NCBI GenBank assembly: GCA_033398695.1
Contig: CM065814.1
Location: 78,758,358 to 78,822,357 of the forward strand
Source of the DNA: Orobanche coerulescens
Lineage: Eukaryota > Streptophyta > Magnoliopsida > Lamiales > Orobanchaceae
Direction: 5' to 3'
DNA: 64,000 nucleotides
In this document: in pieces, positions 45,518-57,660 of the stretch
Layout of the letters: each line of letters opens with the position of its first letter
Numbering within the stretch: position 1 is the stretch's first letter
Notes under the pieces: model-generated
Told to the model about the DNA's origin: nothing
Database searches by the model: none
The model's input: only the letters and a program-made list of their open reading frames with translations
Made by a program: the position numbers and the translations under genes

Positions 45518-47655
45518 ACCCGTATAAAATACTGGAACATAAGAAAAAATTCACATAAAAACATATAATATTCAACCATTCACCATAAATTTTATACCAC
45601 TTCTTTGTAAATTACATTAGTTGTTCTATTTCCGATTACACTATTCTTGTCGCAATAAAAAAATTGCAGGCTTCCGTGCTCTTCACTTTGATACGGCTAC
45701 ATAATACTCACCACGATTGAATATGAGTCTTGCCAGATACTTGCCAACATGAGAGAGTGCATAACCATGGAAAAGCATAATTAATGAAAATTGTCGTGTT
45801 TGAAATTTAAATGCCAATCGACTATCTGATGAGTTTAATATCGTTTGTGGAATAAATATTTTTCTCCTAAATGTGTAGTATAACTTAATAAATATTATAG
45901 AAGCAATTGTACCCAAATATTATAAATATGCATCATCCGAAGAATATTAAAAAATAAAATAAAAAAAATTAAAGTCTCTCACATAATCAATATTCTTGCA
46001 ATAGCACAATAATTTTCTTCTTTTCTCATATGAATTTCCTGTTTTTTGAGTGACTGAAAATTAAAAATAATTAAAATACTTATCGAGATATATTTTTAAA
46101 AAGATTTATAGTCAATTTTTATTCTCTATAACTCTCTTTTATTTAGAGATCATTCTATTGATAAATATGTTGTTATTAAAAAAATTTGTTACATACTCTA
46201 GGAGGAAAGATGACACTCTAGTCCTATGAAATTTTTTTAAAAATAGATTTGGTTCCACGTCCCTTTTTTGCCAATATGGTCCAAATCGTTAAGTATTTAA
46301 CGGTTTCTATCAAATGGCCAAAAAGGAGATAATATAATCCTTATATTTGGAAAAAAATTGCATAAATTATTTGGATATAATTTTAAATACAAAAACAAAA
46401 ACTTTCAAAAATATGTAATTGATTTCAAAAGTAAATAATTAACAAATCTTGTAAAACCACAAAAATAAAAAATCCCTCGAAAAACACTTGCAACGATCAA
46501 TTTTTATTTTTTTAAATTCTCCTTGTACAAAGACGAATCTACAGATTAGTATATTATTATTAAATTTATTGCTTAGGTATTTAGAAATATATCTTTGATA
46601 AAATCAATAATTATATAATTTAGTAAATATGAGTCTTTAATTTATTTTGTTATTTTATATAATTAAATAATATTTAAAACTAAGATAGATTAATTGATGT
46701 ATTCCATAATTTTTTTAATTTATTTATAAATAATAATTAAAATTATTGTTTCTATGCTTTCAATAATATTTTTGATTAAGATTATTTCAATTTACTTAAT
46801 AGATTAGGATTTCGATCAATTTTTATTTTCTAAAATTTTCTTTGTACAAAGATGAATCTACGGATTAGTATATTATTAAATTTAATTACTTATGTATTTA
46901 GAAATATCTCTTTGAAAATTTATAAAATCAGTAATTAATAATTTACTCCAGTAAATATGATTTTTTTTATTTATTCTGTTATTTTATATTAATTAATAAA
47001 GATTTAATACTAAGATAGACTAATTGATTTATTCCATAGTTTCTTTGATTTATTTATAAATAATAATTAAAATTATTATTTCTACACTTTCAATAATATT
47101 TTTTAATAAGATTATTTCGATTTATGTAATTGATTAGGATTTCGAGTATTTTTAAATTACATATTTTCGACACTTCTTTTGCAATACTCCCAAGCATCTT
47201 TCATTTCAGTTGATATTTCTTTTATTGATATACCTAATTATAGTGACTAACTAATATGAACTAATTAATTAGTGGAAATATAGAATATTTCCGCGAGATT
47301 TTAGGTTTAAGTTTTTAATATACAGAGTACACACTACTATATTAAAAATTTTTATTTGGGATTTATATTTTATAATGAATGAAAATGTGAAATATATTTA
47401 TAAATATATCAATTTCTATTTATTCGTAAGTCATTTTTCTTAATTTGTGAAAATTGATAAGGTGGGTAGGAGCTATTTCAGGTATAATTATACTATAATT
47501 AATGCAATGATTATTACGCTAATAATTGATTATGTGTCCGCTGAATCATGAGAGGCTGACACATAAGCATACGAAACACCAGCAGAAGACATGTGGCAGC
47601 CGAAGCATGAGAAGCTGCCACTTAGGATCAGCGTATTCTGCATTAGTATATAGGG

Positions 47656-47711
<56 letters not shown>

Positions 47712-48225
47712 CATGTTTTTATAAATAGATAAACAATGTATATTTATTCTAATTATATTTTATAAACATTGTTCATGATACTATAAACACATCTATTTGT
47801 CTTATAAACATTTTGTAATCACCATCCGTTCCTTTTTAATATGTTAGTGCTTAGTATAATATAAGAGAACAATGAACATCATATTTTTTTTTATGATTTT
47901 CTAAATTCTGATTTGGTTAATTTTATTTTGTTGTTTAGTTAAGATTAATCATATATCCTAGCAAAGATCTAAACTTACGGAACTAATTAATTTTTTATAT
48001 TTTGAAATAATAATATAAAAATAAAAATCAGATATTTCGGATATGGGATATTCGAAATATTTGAAAATTTTCAAAATCACTATCCGAATCTGAATGCAAA
48101 AAAAATTGTATATCCGTATTTTGAAAAACGAAAAATTCAGATATCCAAAAATTCGTATATTTTCAAAATGAATTATTAGATTTTCGAATCGAATATCGGA
48201 TACCAGATATTTTTGAACACTCCCA
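45238..48225. mobile_element. Candidate large hAT-like non-autonomous element
   Basis: The ends TAGGGGTGTTCAAAA and TTTTGAACACTCCCA are imperfect inverted repeats. Next to both ends are clusters of GGATATCC/CGGATAT-type motifs (45258-45322 and 48030-48212), like subterminal repeats of hAT transposons. Flanks ATTTTTAG and GTTTGGAG agree at only five of eight positions, so the target duplication is doubtful. No transposase ORF. The interior is AT-rich, with (AT)n at 45465-45516, a 2-copy tandem repeat and (TA)n(TG)n at 47658-47712. Confidence 0.45.
46494..47142. repeat. Two tandem copies of a 320-330-bp AT-rich unit
   Basis: The unit starting CGATCAATTTTTATTTT and ending GATTAGGATTT lies at 46494-46812 and 46813-47142. 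The copies are diverged by many substitutions and short indels, so the duplication is old. Confidence 0.88.
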
Positions 48226-48382
48226 GTTTGGAGGGGACAATAATTAAAGACTACACATTTTAAGGTGTGAAAATAAGAATCGAAACTGCGGACAAGTATG
48301 TTGCTATATGTGAGGTCACTTGTGGGCTCCAAACCTCCTGAATTCGTGCCAGTATATTGGTATAGATGTAGCTATATTTTTT

Positions 48383-48578
48383 GAGAAATGATAGGGCAAC
48401 ACCCTGAACCACACATTCAAATACATCCGTGCTTTATGGGTGTTGTACTGTGTGCTTTACTATTAATTTTATTGTAATATTATTATGAATATTTTATCTG
48501 TAAAGCATACGGTACAACATCCATAAAGCACGAGGTGTGTATGGGGGTGTGGTTCAGGGTGTTGCTCTAGCACCGCTC
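48383..48578. mobile_element. Mutator-type MITE, 196 bp
   Basis: Long terminal inverted repeats of about 80 bp (GAGAAATGATAGGGCAACACC at the left; right end reverse complement GAGCGGTGCTAGAGCAACACC) with an AT-rich centre. The perfect 9-bp target duplication ATATTTTTT lies at 48374-48382 and 48579-48587. Non-coding. Confidence 0.93.
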
Positions 48579-48645
48579 ATATTTTTTTATCTTTCTATAG
48601 CCGCTTGGATCACATTGTTTGGATTTCAGACGAGAAAGTTGTGAC

Positions 48646-49211
48646 CAGTGTTCTAAAAATCCCCGCCTAGGCCGATTAATCCTCCGATTAATCCCTAGAA
48701 GGTCATCAGCCGTTCCGATTATGGCCTAGGCGCTTATACTAGGCGTTTGGGTGATGAATCGATCATCTAGGCTGGCTGCGGGGACCTATGAAGGCAATCT
48801 AAGATACTATGAACTACTTTATACCTATATCAACGTTTTAGATTTCCTAGCTACGTGGGCGACTAGACTGATGCCTAGGCAGTTATACTTTTTTGATTTT
48901 TTTTTTTTGTTCTAATAGTACTACAAATTCCTAAACTGAGATATTATGGAAAATATGGACTCATTGATATCTATATCAGTATTTTGAATTTAATATATAA
49001 TTGATTATATATATCTATTTAAATGGTTAAATTTTAATTATTTTTAATTATTTTACATATATATAATTTTTTATACATAAAAATGATTAAAATAATAATA
49101 AAGTATAAATCCGCCTAGTCCGATTAATCCCCGATTAATCCCCGAGTAATCCTCTGGGCGCTAGGCGTTAGCAATCCGAACGCCTAACGACTAGCATTTT
49201 TTAGAACCATG
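48646..49211. mobile_element. hAT-type MITE, 566 bp
   Basis: The perfect 8-bp target duplication GTTGTGAC lies at 48638-48645 and 49212-49219. Terminal repeats are CAGTGTTCTAAAAA and, inverted at the right, CATGGTTCTAAAAAA. Inner repeats CCTAGGC, CGATTAATC and CGCCTA occur at both ends in opposite orientation. No ORF. Confidence 0.92.
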
Positions 49212-49219
49212 GTTGTGAC

Positions 49220-50577
49220 TAAAATACGAAATTGTTGCGCATTCGCCTTATTCGCGAGAATTGGCATCTCAGCTCTTTTGTTTCTGTGTTGTCTACTCGT
49301 GTTCGACTTTATTATTACTTGACTCGATAAAATACAACTCAACAAATTAAAAATAAACTTATTGTCCGATGACTTCCATAATATACATTAATTTATGATC
49401 TTTTACAATATTACCATTTTTAAACATGTTGATAGCGAGTATCGATAACCCGCCTTTAAGTTACTTTGCTCGTGACCTCGTTGTTGGTCTATCACTGATT
49501 TTCAAAATTCGTGTTCTGGATATTTTATTGTATCTTGATTCATATTACTCACGCGCCACCCAGTGCAGCATCGCCTCAACTTTTAGAATTGCAAGCTCAA
49601 GTACAATGTGTAGCACGTCACTAAGAACCCATAAAATAAAAAAATCAAGCGATTCCGCCAAGCGGTTTGCAAATGGGCACCATTTGCAAGAGAGCGGAAA
49701 AACTAAGGAAAAAATGGGAAGCAAGGTAGAGTTATGATTTTTCCCTAAATGTCCCTATTTATTTATATTAGGGGTCAAATATGAGTAGATTTTGGCCAAA
49801 GGTCGGGCAAAATGGGCAGAGCCTCGGTCAGGATCGGTTCGCCCATCGGTCGACTTCATCCGACATCTCTCAAGGTCAGCCATTAGCGCGCTCGGGCTCG
49901 GTCATTAACGCTTGAACTCGCTTGGAATGGCGCTCAAATGTGCTTATGAGCGCTGGAGATCGCTGAGATGTGTTGGAGAGAGGCGTTATTCTTGGTCCGA
50001 TTTTAATGCTTTTCGGCCCGTTTGTGCACGACCAACTCCGTTCGACTTGTTCCATTTATTACCTAACAAATTCATAGAAATACAACAATTATCCCATAAA
50101 TATATAAGAATGAACATATTTAAACTCATAGCAGTCATGGCATAAGCGGCTTATCCCAACACCTTAACTCGGACCTTAGAGAAGTGTCGATATCGTAAAA
50201 TTAGCTAGGATGAATACTAGACTAGAATACGTTGCCCTTCATACAAGTGTTTAATCTATATATCGAATCGCGCCCTACGACCGGCTGCCGTAACATATCC
50301 ACAAACACACTAGCCGCGAACTTCTCATGCATGTACTTGTTATTATTCCAAACGCATTCGAAGTGCAATGCTTGTGCCACCCTTCAATATAACAGAGGCA
50401 CACGGTGCTTTAACGAATCATTATTTTAGGGGCAACAAGCTCTCGACCGTTTTTAAGGTGTCTAATCGAAGCTTCTAAGCCCAAATCGCCTATTATAGGG
50501 ACCCACCTCTTCAAGGATTCACGCATCGGGGCATTTCTCATGGAGATTGTTTCCAAAGGTAAGAATTCTATTTAGTT
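49220..50577. other. Stretch without recognisable genes
   Basis: Two or three ORFs of 65-103 codons have no recognisable features. The part 49740-50050 is GC-richer than its surroundings and has a few GCTCGG/GGTC repeats. I cannot assign it. Confidence 0.45.
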
Positions 50578-50582
50578 TGTTT
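50578..50582. repeat. Target-site duplication TGTTT, left copy
   Basis: Repeated at 57303-57307, flanking copia C exactly. Confidence 0.9.
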
Positions 50583-51636
50583 TGTTGAAAGCTTTTGAAA
50601 ACAATTACTTGAAAAATAACAGAATATATATATATATATATATACATTGAATATATATGATATATAAGCCCTGCAGAAAATTTGTTAGCAATACGAAATC
50701 CGCCGAGACCGAATATAAAACGAAAATTTCGCTGTTGAGTCCAGATAATCTGTCTCCTTAAAGCAAATTCGTCCTCACCACGGTGTCTGACGTCTGCCTC
50801 CCAGGATAAAACAACAACTCGATGTAACGAATCTGTGATCCACTGCACCCTCAACGAACTAGTATAAAAGCTGTCTACTATCACCGAACGAAGAAGAAAA
50901 ACGAAATATTTGGCTGTAAAGGCTCTCAGAATCGTCCGTGAATAAGTGTATAAAAATGAGCCCCTCAAGCCGGGTATTTATAGGTGAAGGCTGGAGGAGG
51001 TTGTGTGCTGGAAGAACTCTATACCGATCAGAGTTGGTATCTGGAGGAACTCTAAACCGACCAGGTCTGTTTAGTTCGATAATTATCAATTAAATTGATA
51101 TTTATCCGGATCCGAAATTCAGAATTTATAATTGAAGTATTTTCGGTAAAATAAATTTTACCGAATAAAATTGCAGTAAAAAGATAACTTCGAGACGCCG
51201 AGACATTTCGCCCAAATCGCCCTTCGATCGAGACCGACCCGAGCCGAGCCGAGCCGAGCCGAGCCGGCCGGACGGACGGCGGCGGCGCGCGCGTGTGTGT
51301 GTGTGCGCGAGGGGCGCCTAGTCACACATCCACACATGTCTCATTTTGAACATGCCTTTGTCCACATCTCCTTATATACTCACAATTTCTCCCTTCTTTT
51401 TCCAATGTGGGATAGCATCCCAAATTCATTTCTAAAGGGTTTACTTTGGAATATTATATCTCATTCATACCTCAATCATTTTGAGTGTTCTTACATGTTT
51501 TGGAAACCTCATACAGAGTACTACGTATTCCAACTAAATCTCGACTTTAACTCGTAGTCGAGCCCACTCAAAATTTCCTCTCAAATGGGCTGCTCAAAAC
51601 ACCCTATTTCCTTCATTTTATCTTATATTTCCAACA
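50583..51636 (-). repeat. 3' LTR of copia C
   Basis: Ends TGTTGAAAGC and TTTCCAACA as read on the plus strand. Minus-strand TATA box (TATAAATA) at 50975-50982. A GC-rich tract with (CCGAG)n, (CGG)n and (GT)n lies at 51236-51305, upstream of the TATA box in the element's sense. ORFs at 50519-50968 and 51297-51557 are LTR-derived. Confidence 0.94.
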
Positions 51637-52242
51637 ATCCCCCACATGAATGAGATTGATGGTCCAGCAGCACACGTCAGACACGGAGTTGACTTGGTGA
51701 TAGTTACTATGGTTAGGCATTGCATAAGATAGGTAGAGTATACTTCTTGAACCTTCCCTCAAAAAGATATATTCTCCTTACTGGCTAGACAGTGTGACTA
51801 GATGCCTTTGAACTGTCCGACCGCTTGTGTAAGTGATCGTATATCCTTCACAAGTGCCCTTCCTGATTTGTTCTGTTCTCATTATTGTGCCCATTTTGGC
51901 CGTGGACACCGTCCTGGTTCTGCGAGAGTTTCTAAAGAATTGTGCCTTAGCAATTCTCCTTTGAAGCGGCCCCTCTTCTCTCTAACATAGGTGATTCTCT
52001 TTAAGTGTTTTGAGTAAACCCGTATTTTACTCCACCTGACTTTACGTTGTCGACTTAAGAATCATTAGGAGCATAAGCTTAACCTCTCCCTACGGGTATC
52101 ACTGTTTTCATCCTAGGAATGGTTGGTTCGGGGTAACCCCCACAGTGATCGTGCCCAGTTTTATGGATTGGTTGTCCCATTGAACCTAGATCTTGGGATC
52201 TCCAGTCAGCTTAGGTTGGGTATCCTCCATAAAACCATTAAC
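51637..52242 (-). other. Copia C 3' untranslated region and polypurine tract
   Basis: On the minus strand ATGTGGGGGAT directly precedes the 3' LTR (51637-51647 on the plus strand). The rest is untranslated sequence after the pol stop; no separate gene. Confidence 0.8.
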
Positions 52243-54693
52243 TCAAGGCAATAGACCCATTCCTATTGATGATTTATCAACAAGGTCTCTTGATAACCCT
52301 TTGGTTAACGGATCCGCAATGTTATCCTTTGATGACACATAATCAATAGTGATAACTCCTGTTGATATCAATTGTCTAATGGTATTATGTCTCCTCCTTA
52401 TGTGACGAGACTTACCATTGTACATTATGCTCTGTGCCCTGCCAATCGCAGATTGACTATCGCAATGAATACATATTGCGGTCACAGGCTTTGCCCATAT
52501 TGGAATATCTTCTAGAAAATGGTGTAGCCATTCTCCCTCTTCTACACATTTATATAAGGCTATAAACTCGGATTCCATCGTTGACCGAGATATAAGTGTC
52601 TGCTTCAAGATTTCCATGCCACTTTCTTTGCCGGCTAGTGTGAATACATATCCACTTGTAGACTTGGAGTCTTTTATATCAGATATCCAATTTGCATCAC
52701 TATATCCTTCAAGTACTGCTGGATATTTGGTATAGTGCAGCCCATACTCTCGAGTACCCCTCAAGTATCTTAGTACCCTTATGATCGCCTTCCAGTGATC
52801 CTTTCCGGGGTTGCTCGTGTATCTACTTAGTTTACTAACTGAGTAGGCTATGTCTGGTCTTGTACAGCTCATCAAGTACATCAGACTTCCTATTATGCGT
52901 GAGTATTCGAGTTGAGATACTCCTTCACCCTTATTCTTGGATAGTCTCAACGTCATATCCACCGGGGTTTTGGCTATGCCCGAGTCATCTTTACTAAATT
53001 TTTCAAGGATTTTGTCCACATAGTGGGCTTGACTCAGCATGAGACCTTCCGACGTTCGTGTGATTTTAATCCCTAAAATTACATCTGCGAGTCCCATATT
53101 CTTCATATCAAATCTCGACCTCAGCATGTCTTTGGTCGATTTGATTATTCTTTCATTACTGTCGGTAATGAGTAAGTCATCTACATATAGACATAAAATG
53201 ACATAGCCATCTTCCGTGTCTTTCACATATACACATTTGTCGGATTCATTAATTTTGAAGCCACCGCTTATCATGACATGATCAAATTTTTCATGCCATT
53301 GTTTTGGTGCCTGCTTCAATCCGTACAAAGATTTTACCAGCTTGCAGACTTTTCTTTCTTGTCCAGGAGCAGAGAACCCCTCGGGTTGTTCCATGTAGAT
53401 TTCCTCTTCTAAGTTCCCATTAAGAAAGGCAGTCTTAACATCCATTTGATGAACTTCTAAGCCTCGTAATGCTGCGATGGCAAGTATCATCCTGATGGAA
53501 GTTATTCTCGTCACAGGAGAGTAAGTATAAAAATAGTCTAGGCCTTCACGTTGGTTATATGCCTTCGCTACGAGCCTAGCCTTATATTTATCAACTGCTC
53601 CATCTTTCAATTTCTTCTTGAAAATCCACTTATTTCCTAATGGTTTACACTTAGGAGGTAATTTCACTGGTTCCCAAGTATGATTCTGTAATATAGAATC
53701 AATCTCTTCTTTGATAGCCTCCTTCCATAGAGGTCCATCCGTCGAGTTTACAGCTTCTTTGTAAGTCTGAGGAGCCTTTTCGAGCAAGTAGGTGATGAAA
53801 TCTGGTCCGTAAGATTTCTCCGTCCTTTGTCGCTTGCTCCTTCTAGGTTCGTCCTCATTATCCATTATCTGGTCTTCATTATCAGAAGTCTGTTCGGATG
53901 AGATAAGGGGTTCACTTGCAGTCTTGCAAGGAAAGATATTCTCAAAGAATGATGCATTCCTTGATTCCATAATCGTATTCTTGTGAATCTCAGGCACTTT
54001 GGATTCATGCACAAGAAATCGGTAAGCATTGCTGTTGTGTGCATATCCAATGAAAATGCATTCAACCGTTTTTGGGCCTATTTTAACTTTCTTAGGAGTA
54101 CGTATCAGCACCTTTTCTAGACACCCCCACACTTTCATGTAATTGTAGGAAGGCTTGACTCCTTTCCACAATTCATAAGGAGTTTTGTCTCCGTTCTTAC
54201 GGCATATCTTGTTTAAAACATAATTCGCCGTTAAGATGGCTTCTCCCCACATATTTTGCGGCAGACCTGAATTTAGTAATATCGTATTCATCATCTCTTT
54301 CAGAGTGCGATTCTTACGTTCCGCCACGCCATTTGACTGTGGTGCATATGGGGAAGTGACTTCATGAATAATCCCATGTTGCGAGCAAAATTCGCCAAAT
54401 GGTTCCACATATTCACCTCCACGGTCACTCCTCAAAACTTTTATCTTTGCATTCAATTGATTCTCAACTTCCGTTTTATAGAGAACGAATTTCTCTATGG
54501 CTTCATCTTTGCTTTTAAGCAAATATACATAGCAATATTTAGTACAATCATCCACGAAAGTAATAAAATATTTGTTTCCACCTCTAGTTTGAACAAACTT
54601 CAAATCACACAGGTCGCTATGTATTAATTCTAAAGGTTTGGTGTTTCTTTCCACTTGTCGGAATGAGATCGAGTTAATTTTGCCTCTACACAA
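52243..54693 (-). CDS. Copia C pol: integrase core, reverse transcriptase, RNase H (816 codons open)
   Basis: Integrase inserts the cDNA; its catalytic acids are seen as D27 (HSD), D90 (RSDRGGEY) and E125 (NGVAERKNR). The linker has a basic patch (RRSKRQR). Reverse transcriptase shows [61 protein letters not shown] and YVDDLLIT. RNase H shows [25 protein letters not shown] and [12 protein letters not shown], ending [11 protein letters not shown]. Length and order fit the family. Because the upstream part is broken, the protein cannot be made in full from this copy, although an internal product is conceivable. Confidence 0.95.
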   Translation of the reverse strand: MCRGKINSISFRQVERNTKPLELIHSDLCDLKFVQTRGGNKYFITFVDDCTKYCYVYLLKSKDEAIEKFVLYKTEVENQLNAKIKVLRSDRGGEYVEPFGEFCSQHGIIHEVTSPYAPQSNGVAERKNRTLKEMMNTILLNSGLPQNMWGEAILTANYVLNKICRKNGDKTPYELWKGVKPSYNYMKVWGCLEKVLIRTPKKVKIGPKTVECIFIGYAHNSNAYRFLVHESKVPEIHKNTIMESRNASFFENIFPCKTASEPLISSEQTSDNEDQIMDNEDEPRRSKRQRTEKSYGPDFITYLLEKAPQTYKEAVNSTDGPLWKEAIKEEIDSILQNHTWEPVKLPPKCKPLGNKWIFKKKLKDGAVDKYKARLVAKAYNQREGLDYFYTYSPVTRITSIRMILAIAALRGLEVHQMDVKTAFLNGNLEEEIYMEQPEGFSAPGQERKVCKLVKSLYGLKQAPKQWHEKFDHVMISGGFKINESDKCVYVKDTEDGYVILCLYVDDLLITDSNERIIKSTKDMLRSRFDMKNMGLADVILGIKITRTSEGLMLSQAHYVDKILEKFSKDDSGIAKTPVDMTLRLSKNKGEGVSQLEYSRIIGSLMYLMSCTRPDIAYSVSKLSRYTSNPGKDHWKAIIRVLRYLRGTREYGLHYTKYPAVLEGYSDANWISDIKDSKSTSGYVFTLAGKESGMEILKQTLISRSTMESEFIALYKCVEEGEWLHHFLEDIPIWAKPVTAICIHCDSQSAIGRAQSIMYNGKSRHIRRRHNTIRQLISTGVITIDYVSSKDNIADPLTKGLSRDLVDKSSIGMGLLP

Positions 54694-55248
54694 GTTTCAC
54701 ACTTGTGGTTTAAATCAATTTTAAACTTTGGTATGTGTTCTAATGCAATTAGTCTACGCATTATATTAAAATTAACATGCCCTAATCTAGCATGCCATAA
54801 ATTATGAGACTCAAGCAAGTAAGCAGAAGAATTCTTCATTTCATTATTTTTGATAGTCATTACATTGAGCTTAACTAGCCCATCACATTCATATCCCTTG
54901 CCTATAAACACACCATTTTTTGACAAAATAACTTTATCGGACTCGAAAACTGTTCTAAACCCATGCTTCATCAACAAGGTACCAGAAATAAGGTTCCTTC
55001 GAATATCAGGCACATATAACATACGTTTAAGAGTCACTTACTTTCCAGACGTCATCTTTAAGATCACCGTGCCTTTGCCCAAGATAGTTGAGGTTGCAGA
55101 GTTTCCCATATACAGTATATCACCGGCATCAGTTTCTATCAATGAGGAGAACATTGATTTGTTGGCACATATGCCTAGTTGCTCCAGTGTCAATCCACCA
55201 CTCTTTGGTGTTTGAGCCAACTAGGTTCACTTCGGAGATCATAGCACA
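54630..55248 (-). pseudogene. Copia C protease and integrase zinc domain, broken
   Basis: The protease active site WWIDTGATRH is followed by a 2-base deletion near 55165 that moves the rest (ANKSMFSS) to another frame. A TAA near 55038 and a frameshift near 54690 follow. The integrase zinc-binding motif HARLGHV ... CETC lies at about 54700-54805. These breaks separate gag from pol. Confidence 0.9.
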
Positions 55249-56196
55249 TTAGTCAAGATGTTCCACTTGTTCGGTAATCAGATGTGCTGCATTACCCTCC
55301 TTTTTTTTTGGTTTCTTTGGCAGCCTGTAGTCGGCCGCCCTATGACCCAGTTTTTCACAGTTGTAGCATTTTCCAAGGAATTTTTCTTTCTTTTTTCCAA
55401 TTCCTCCTTTAGGTCCCAGCTTGGTTCCCTTTCCATTGTTGCCTTTCTTGGATGTCTGCCCAGTTTCCACAACATTGGCCTTTGCCACAACAATATTTAC
55501 TTTCTTCTCTGATCCTCGGTTGTCTTACTCTATGCGAAGTCTAACGATCAGATCCTCCATGCTCATTTCCTTGCGCTTGTGCTTTAGATAATTCTTGAAA
55601 TCTTTCCAAGTCGGGGGCAATTTTTCGATCAAAGCAGCCACTTGGAAGGATTCGCTAATGACCATTCCTTCAGCATGGATTTCGTGAATGATCACTTGGA
55701 GCTCTTGTACCTGACTCATTACAGTCTTGGAGTCCATCATCTCGTAATCGAGAAACCGTCCAACAATCCACTTCTTGGCACCGGCGTCCTCGATTTTGTA
55801 TTTATAGTCTAGTGAGTCCCATAACACCTTAGCTGATTTAGCACTGCTGTACACGTTGTACAGTGAATCGGCAAGGCCATTCATCACATAGTTCCGACAC
55901 AGATAGTCGGAAGTTTTCCAAGCGTCAATGGCCATAAGAGTTTGTTGGTCACTGTCCTCGTCATATTTTGGCGCATCCTCCTTGAGGAATCGAGACAAGC
56001 CTAGAGTGGTCAGATAGAACATCATCTTCTGCTGCCATCTCTTGAAATTCTGCCCGTTGAATTTCTCTACTTTGTCTGCATGGTTGACCGGAACCGAAAC
56101 CGAAGTAGTTATCGGAATCGAAGCTGTACCCGATCCAGTTATTAGAGGCGCACCTCCAGAAACGTCCGTAGACAGTGTTGGGTTTTGAGAATCCAT
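55249..56196 (-). pseudogene. Copia C gag, one internal stop
   Basis: It starts [10 protein letters not shown] at 56196; [18 protein letters not shown] and [23 protein letters not shown] are plant copia gag features. A TAA at 55525-55527 interrupts the frame, which continues unshifted to 55249. The zinc knuckle reads CYNCEKLGHRAADY: the last Cys is Tyr, which should weaken zinc binding. Confidence 0.92.
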
Positions 56197-56267
56197 ATTA
56201 GCTTAGCTTTTGAAAATAGATCTGTTTTAATCAAGTAAACAAAATAAAAAAGAATATGCTTTAAGAT

Positions 56268-57302
56268 TGTTGAAAGCTTTTGAAAACAATTACTTGAAAA
56301 ATAACAGAATATATATATATATATATATATATATTGAATATATATGATATATAAGCCCTGCAGAAAATTTATTAGCAAAACGAAATCCGCCGAGCCCGAA
56401 TATAAAACGAAAGTTTCGCTGTTGAGTCCAGATAATCTGTCTCCTTAAAGCAAATTCGTCCTCATCACGGTGTCTGACATCTGCCTCCCAGGATAAAACA
56501 ACAGCTCGATGTAACGAATCTGTGATCCGCTGCACCCTCAACGAACTAGTACAAAATTTGTCTACTATCACCGACCGAAGAAGAAAAACGAAATATTTGG
56601 CTGTAAAGGCTCTCAAAATCGTCCGCGAATAAGTGTATAAAAACGAGCCCTCAAGCCGGGTATTTATAGGTGGAGGCTGGAGGAGGTTGTGTGCTGGAAG
56701 AACTCTATACCGATCATAGTTGGTATCTGGAGGAACTCTAAACCGACCAGGTCTCTTTAGTTCGATAATTATCAATTAAATTGATATTTATCCGTATCCA
56801 TATTTATCCGGATCCGAAATTCGGAATTTATAATTGAGATATTTTCGGTAAAATAAATTTTACCGAATAAAATTGCAGTAAAAAGATAACTTCGAGACAT
56901 TTCGTCCAAATCGCCCTGAGACCGAGACCGAGACGAGCCGGACGGCAGCGGCGCGCGCGCGTGTGTGTGTGCGCGAGGGGCGCCTAGTCACACATCCACA
57001 CATGTCTCATTTTGAACATGCCTTTGTCCACATCTCCTTATATACTCACAATTTCTCCCTTCTTTTTCCAATGTGGGATAGCATCCCAAATTCATTTCTA
57101 AAGGGTTCACTTTGAAATATTATATCTCATTCATACCTCAATCATTTTGAGTGTTCTTACATGTTTTGGAAACCTCGTACGGAGTACTACGTATTCCAAT
57201 TAAGTCCCGACTTTAACTCGTAGTCGAGCCCACTCAAAATTTCTTCTCAAATGGGCTGCTCAAAACACCCCATTTCCTCCGTTTTATCTTATATTTCCAA
57301 CA
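56268..57302 (-). repeat. 5' LTR of copia C
   Basis: Minus-strand TATA box at 56662-56669. The GC-rich tract at 56925-56985 is shorter than in the other LTR. A (TA)n run at 56309-56332 also differs in length. The 70 bp between gag and the LTR (56197-56267) is the leader. Confidence 0.94.
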
Positions 57303-57660
57303 TGTTTTTGCAAGAATTTATTTTTGGAATCATATTAATTTGTAAATCCAAGGAATAGTTGCAAACATAACAACCAATGATCAATAACAAATCACAACCG
57401 ATAACCGTATGAAACACAAACTACTTCAATCCCTAGGGTTCCGGCGAATATTTACTCTTGCTAATCTACGTGAACAAGCCTCGATCTATATCGCCAAAAT
57501 CTCCACACGAATGCCGCCACTTCATCCTCCAACCCCACCGCCGCCCGGCCATCTTCTCCGGCCAACTCACCCTCCATCAGATCCGACACAGCAAGCCGCT
57601 CACACCTCCATCAATTACTTATGTTCGTCGCCGACCGTCTTCACCGGTGACTGAAGTTCC

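Larger units (their letters stand above)
50583..57302 (-). mobile_element. Copia C, nearly complete Ty1/copia element
   Basis: Both LTRs (50583-51636 and 56268-57302), polypurine tract on the minus strand next to the left LTR, gag, protease, integrase, reverse transcriptase and RNase H in normal order on the minus strand. The 816-codon integrase to RNase H part is open. Gag to early integrase has three stops and two frameshifts. LTRs are very similar apart from the GC-rich tract, so the insertion is young. No standard initiator-Met primer site is seen next to 56268. Confidence 0.95.

Noticed and set aside
49740..50470. GC-richer stretch as possible exons
   Set aside because: No frame longer than about 80 codons and no recognisable protein similarity.
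52243..54693. Copia C as an autonomous, active element
   Set aside because: Stops at about 55525, 55249 and 55038 and two frameshifts separate gag and protease from the open pol part.
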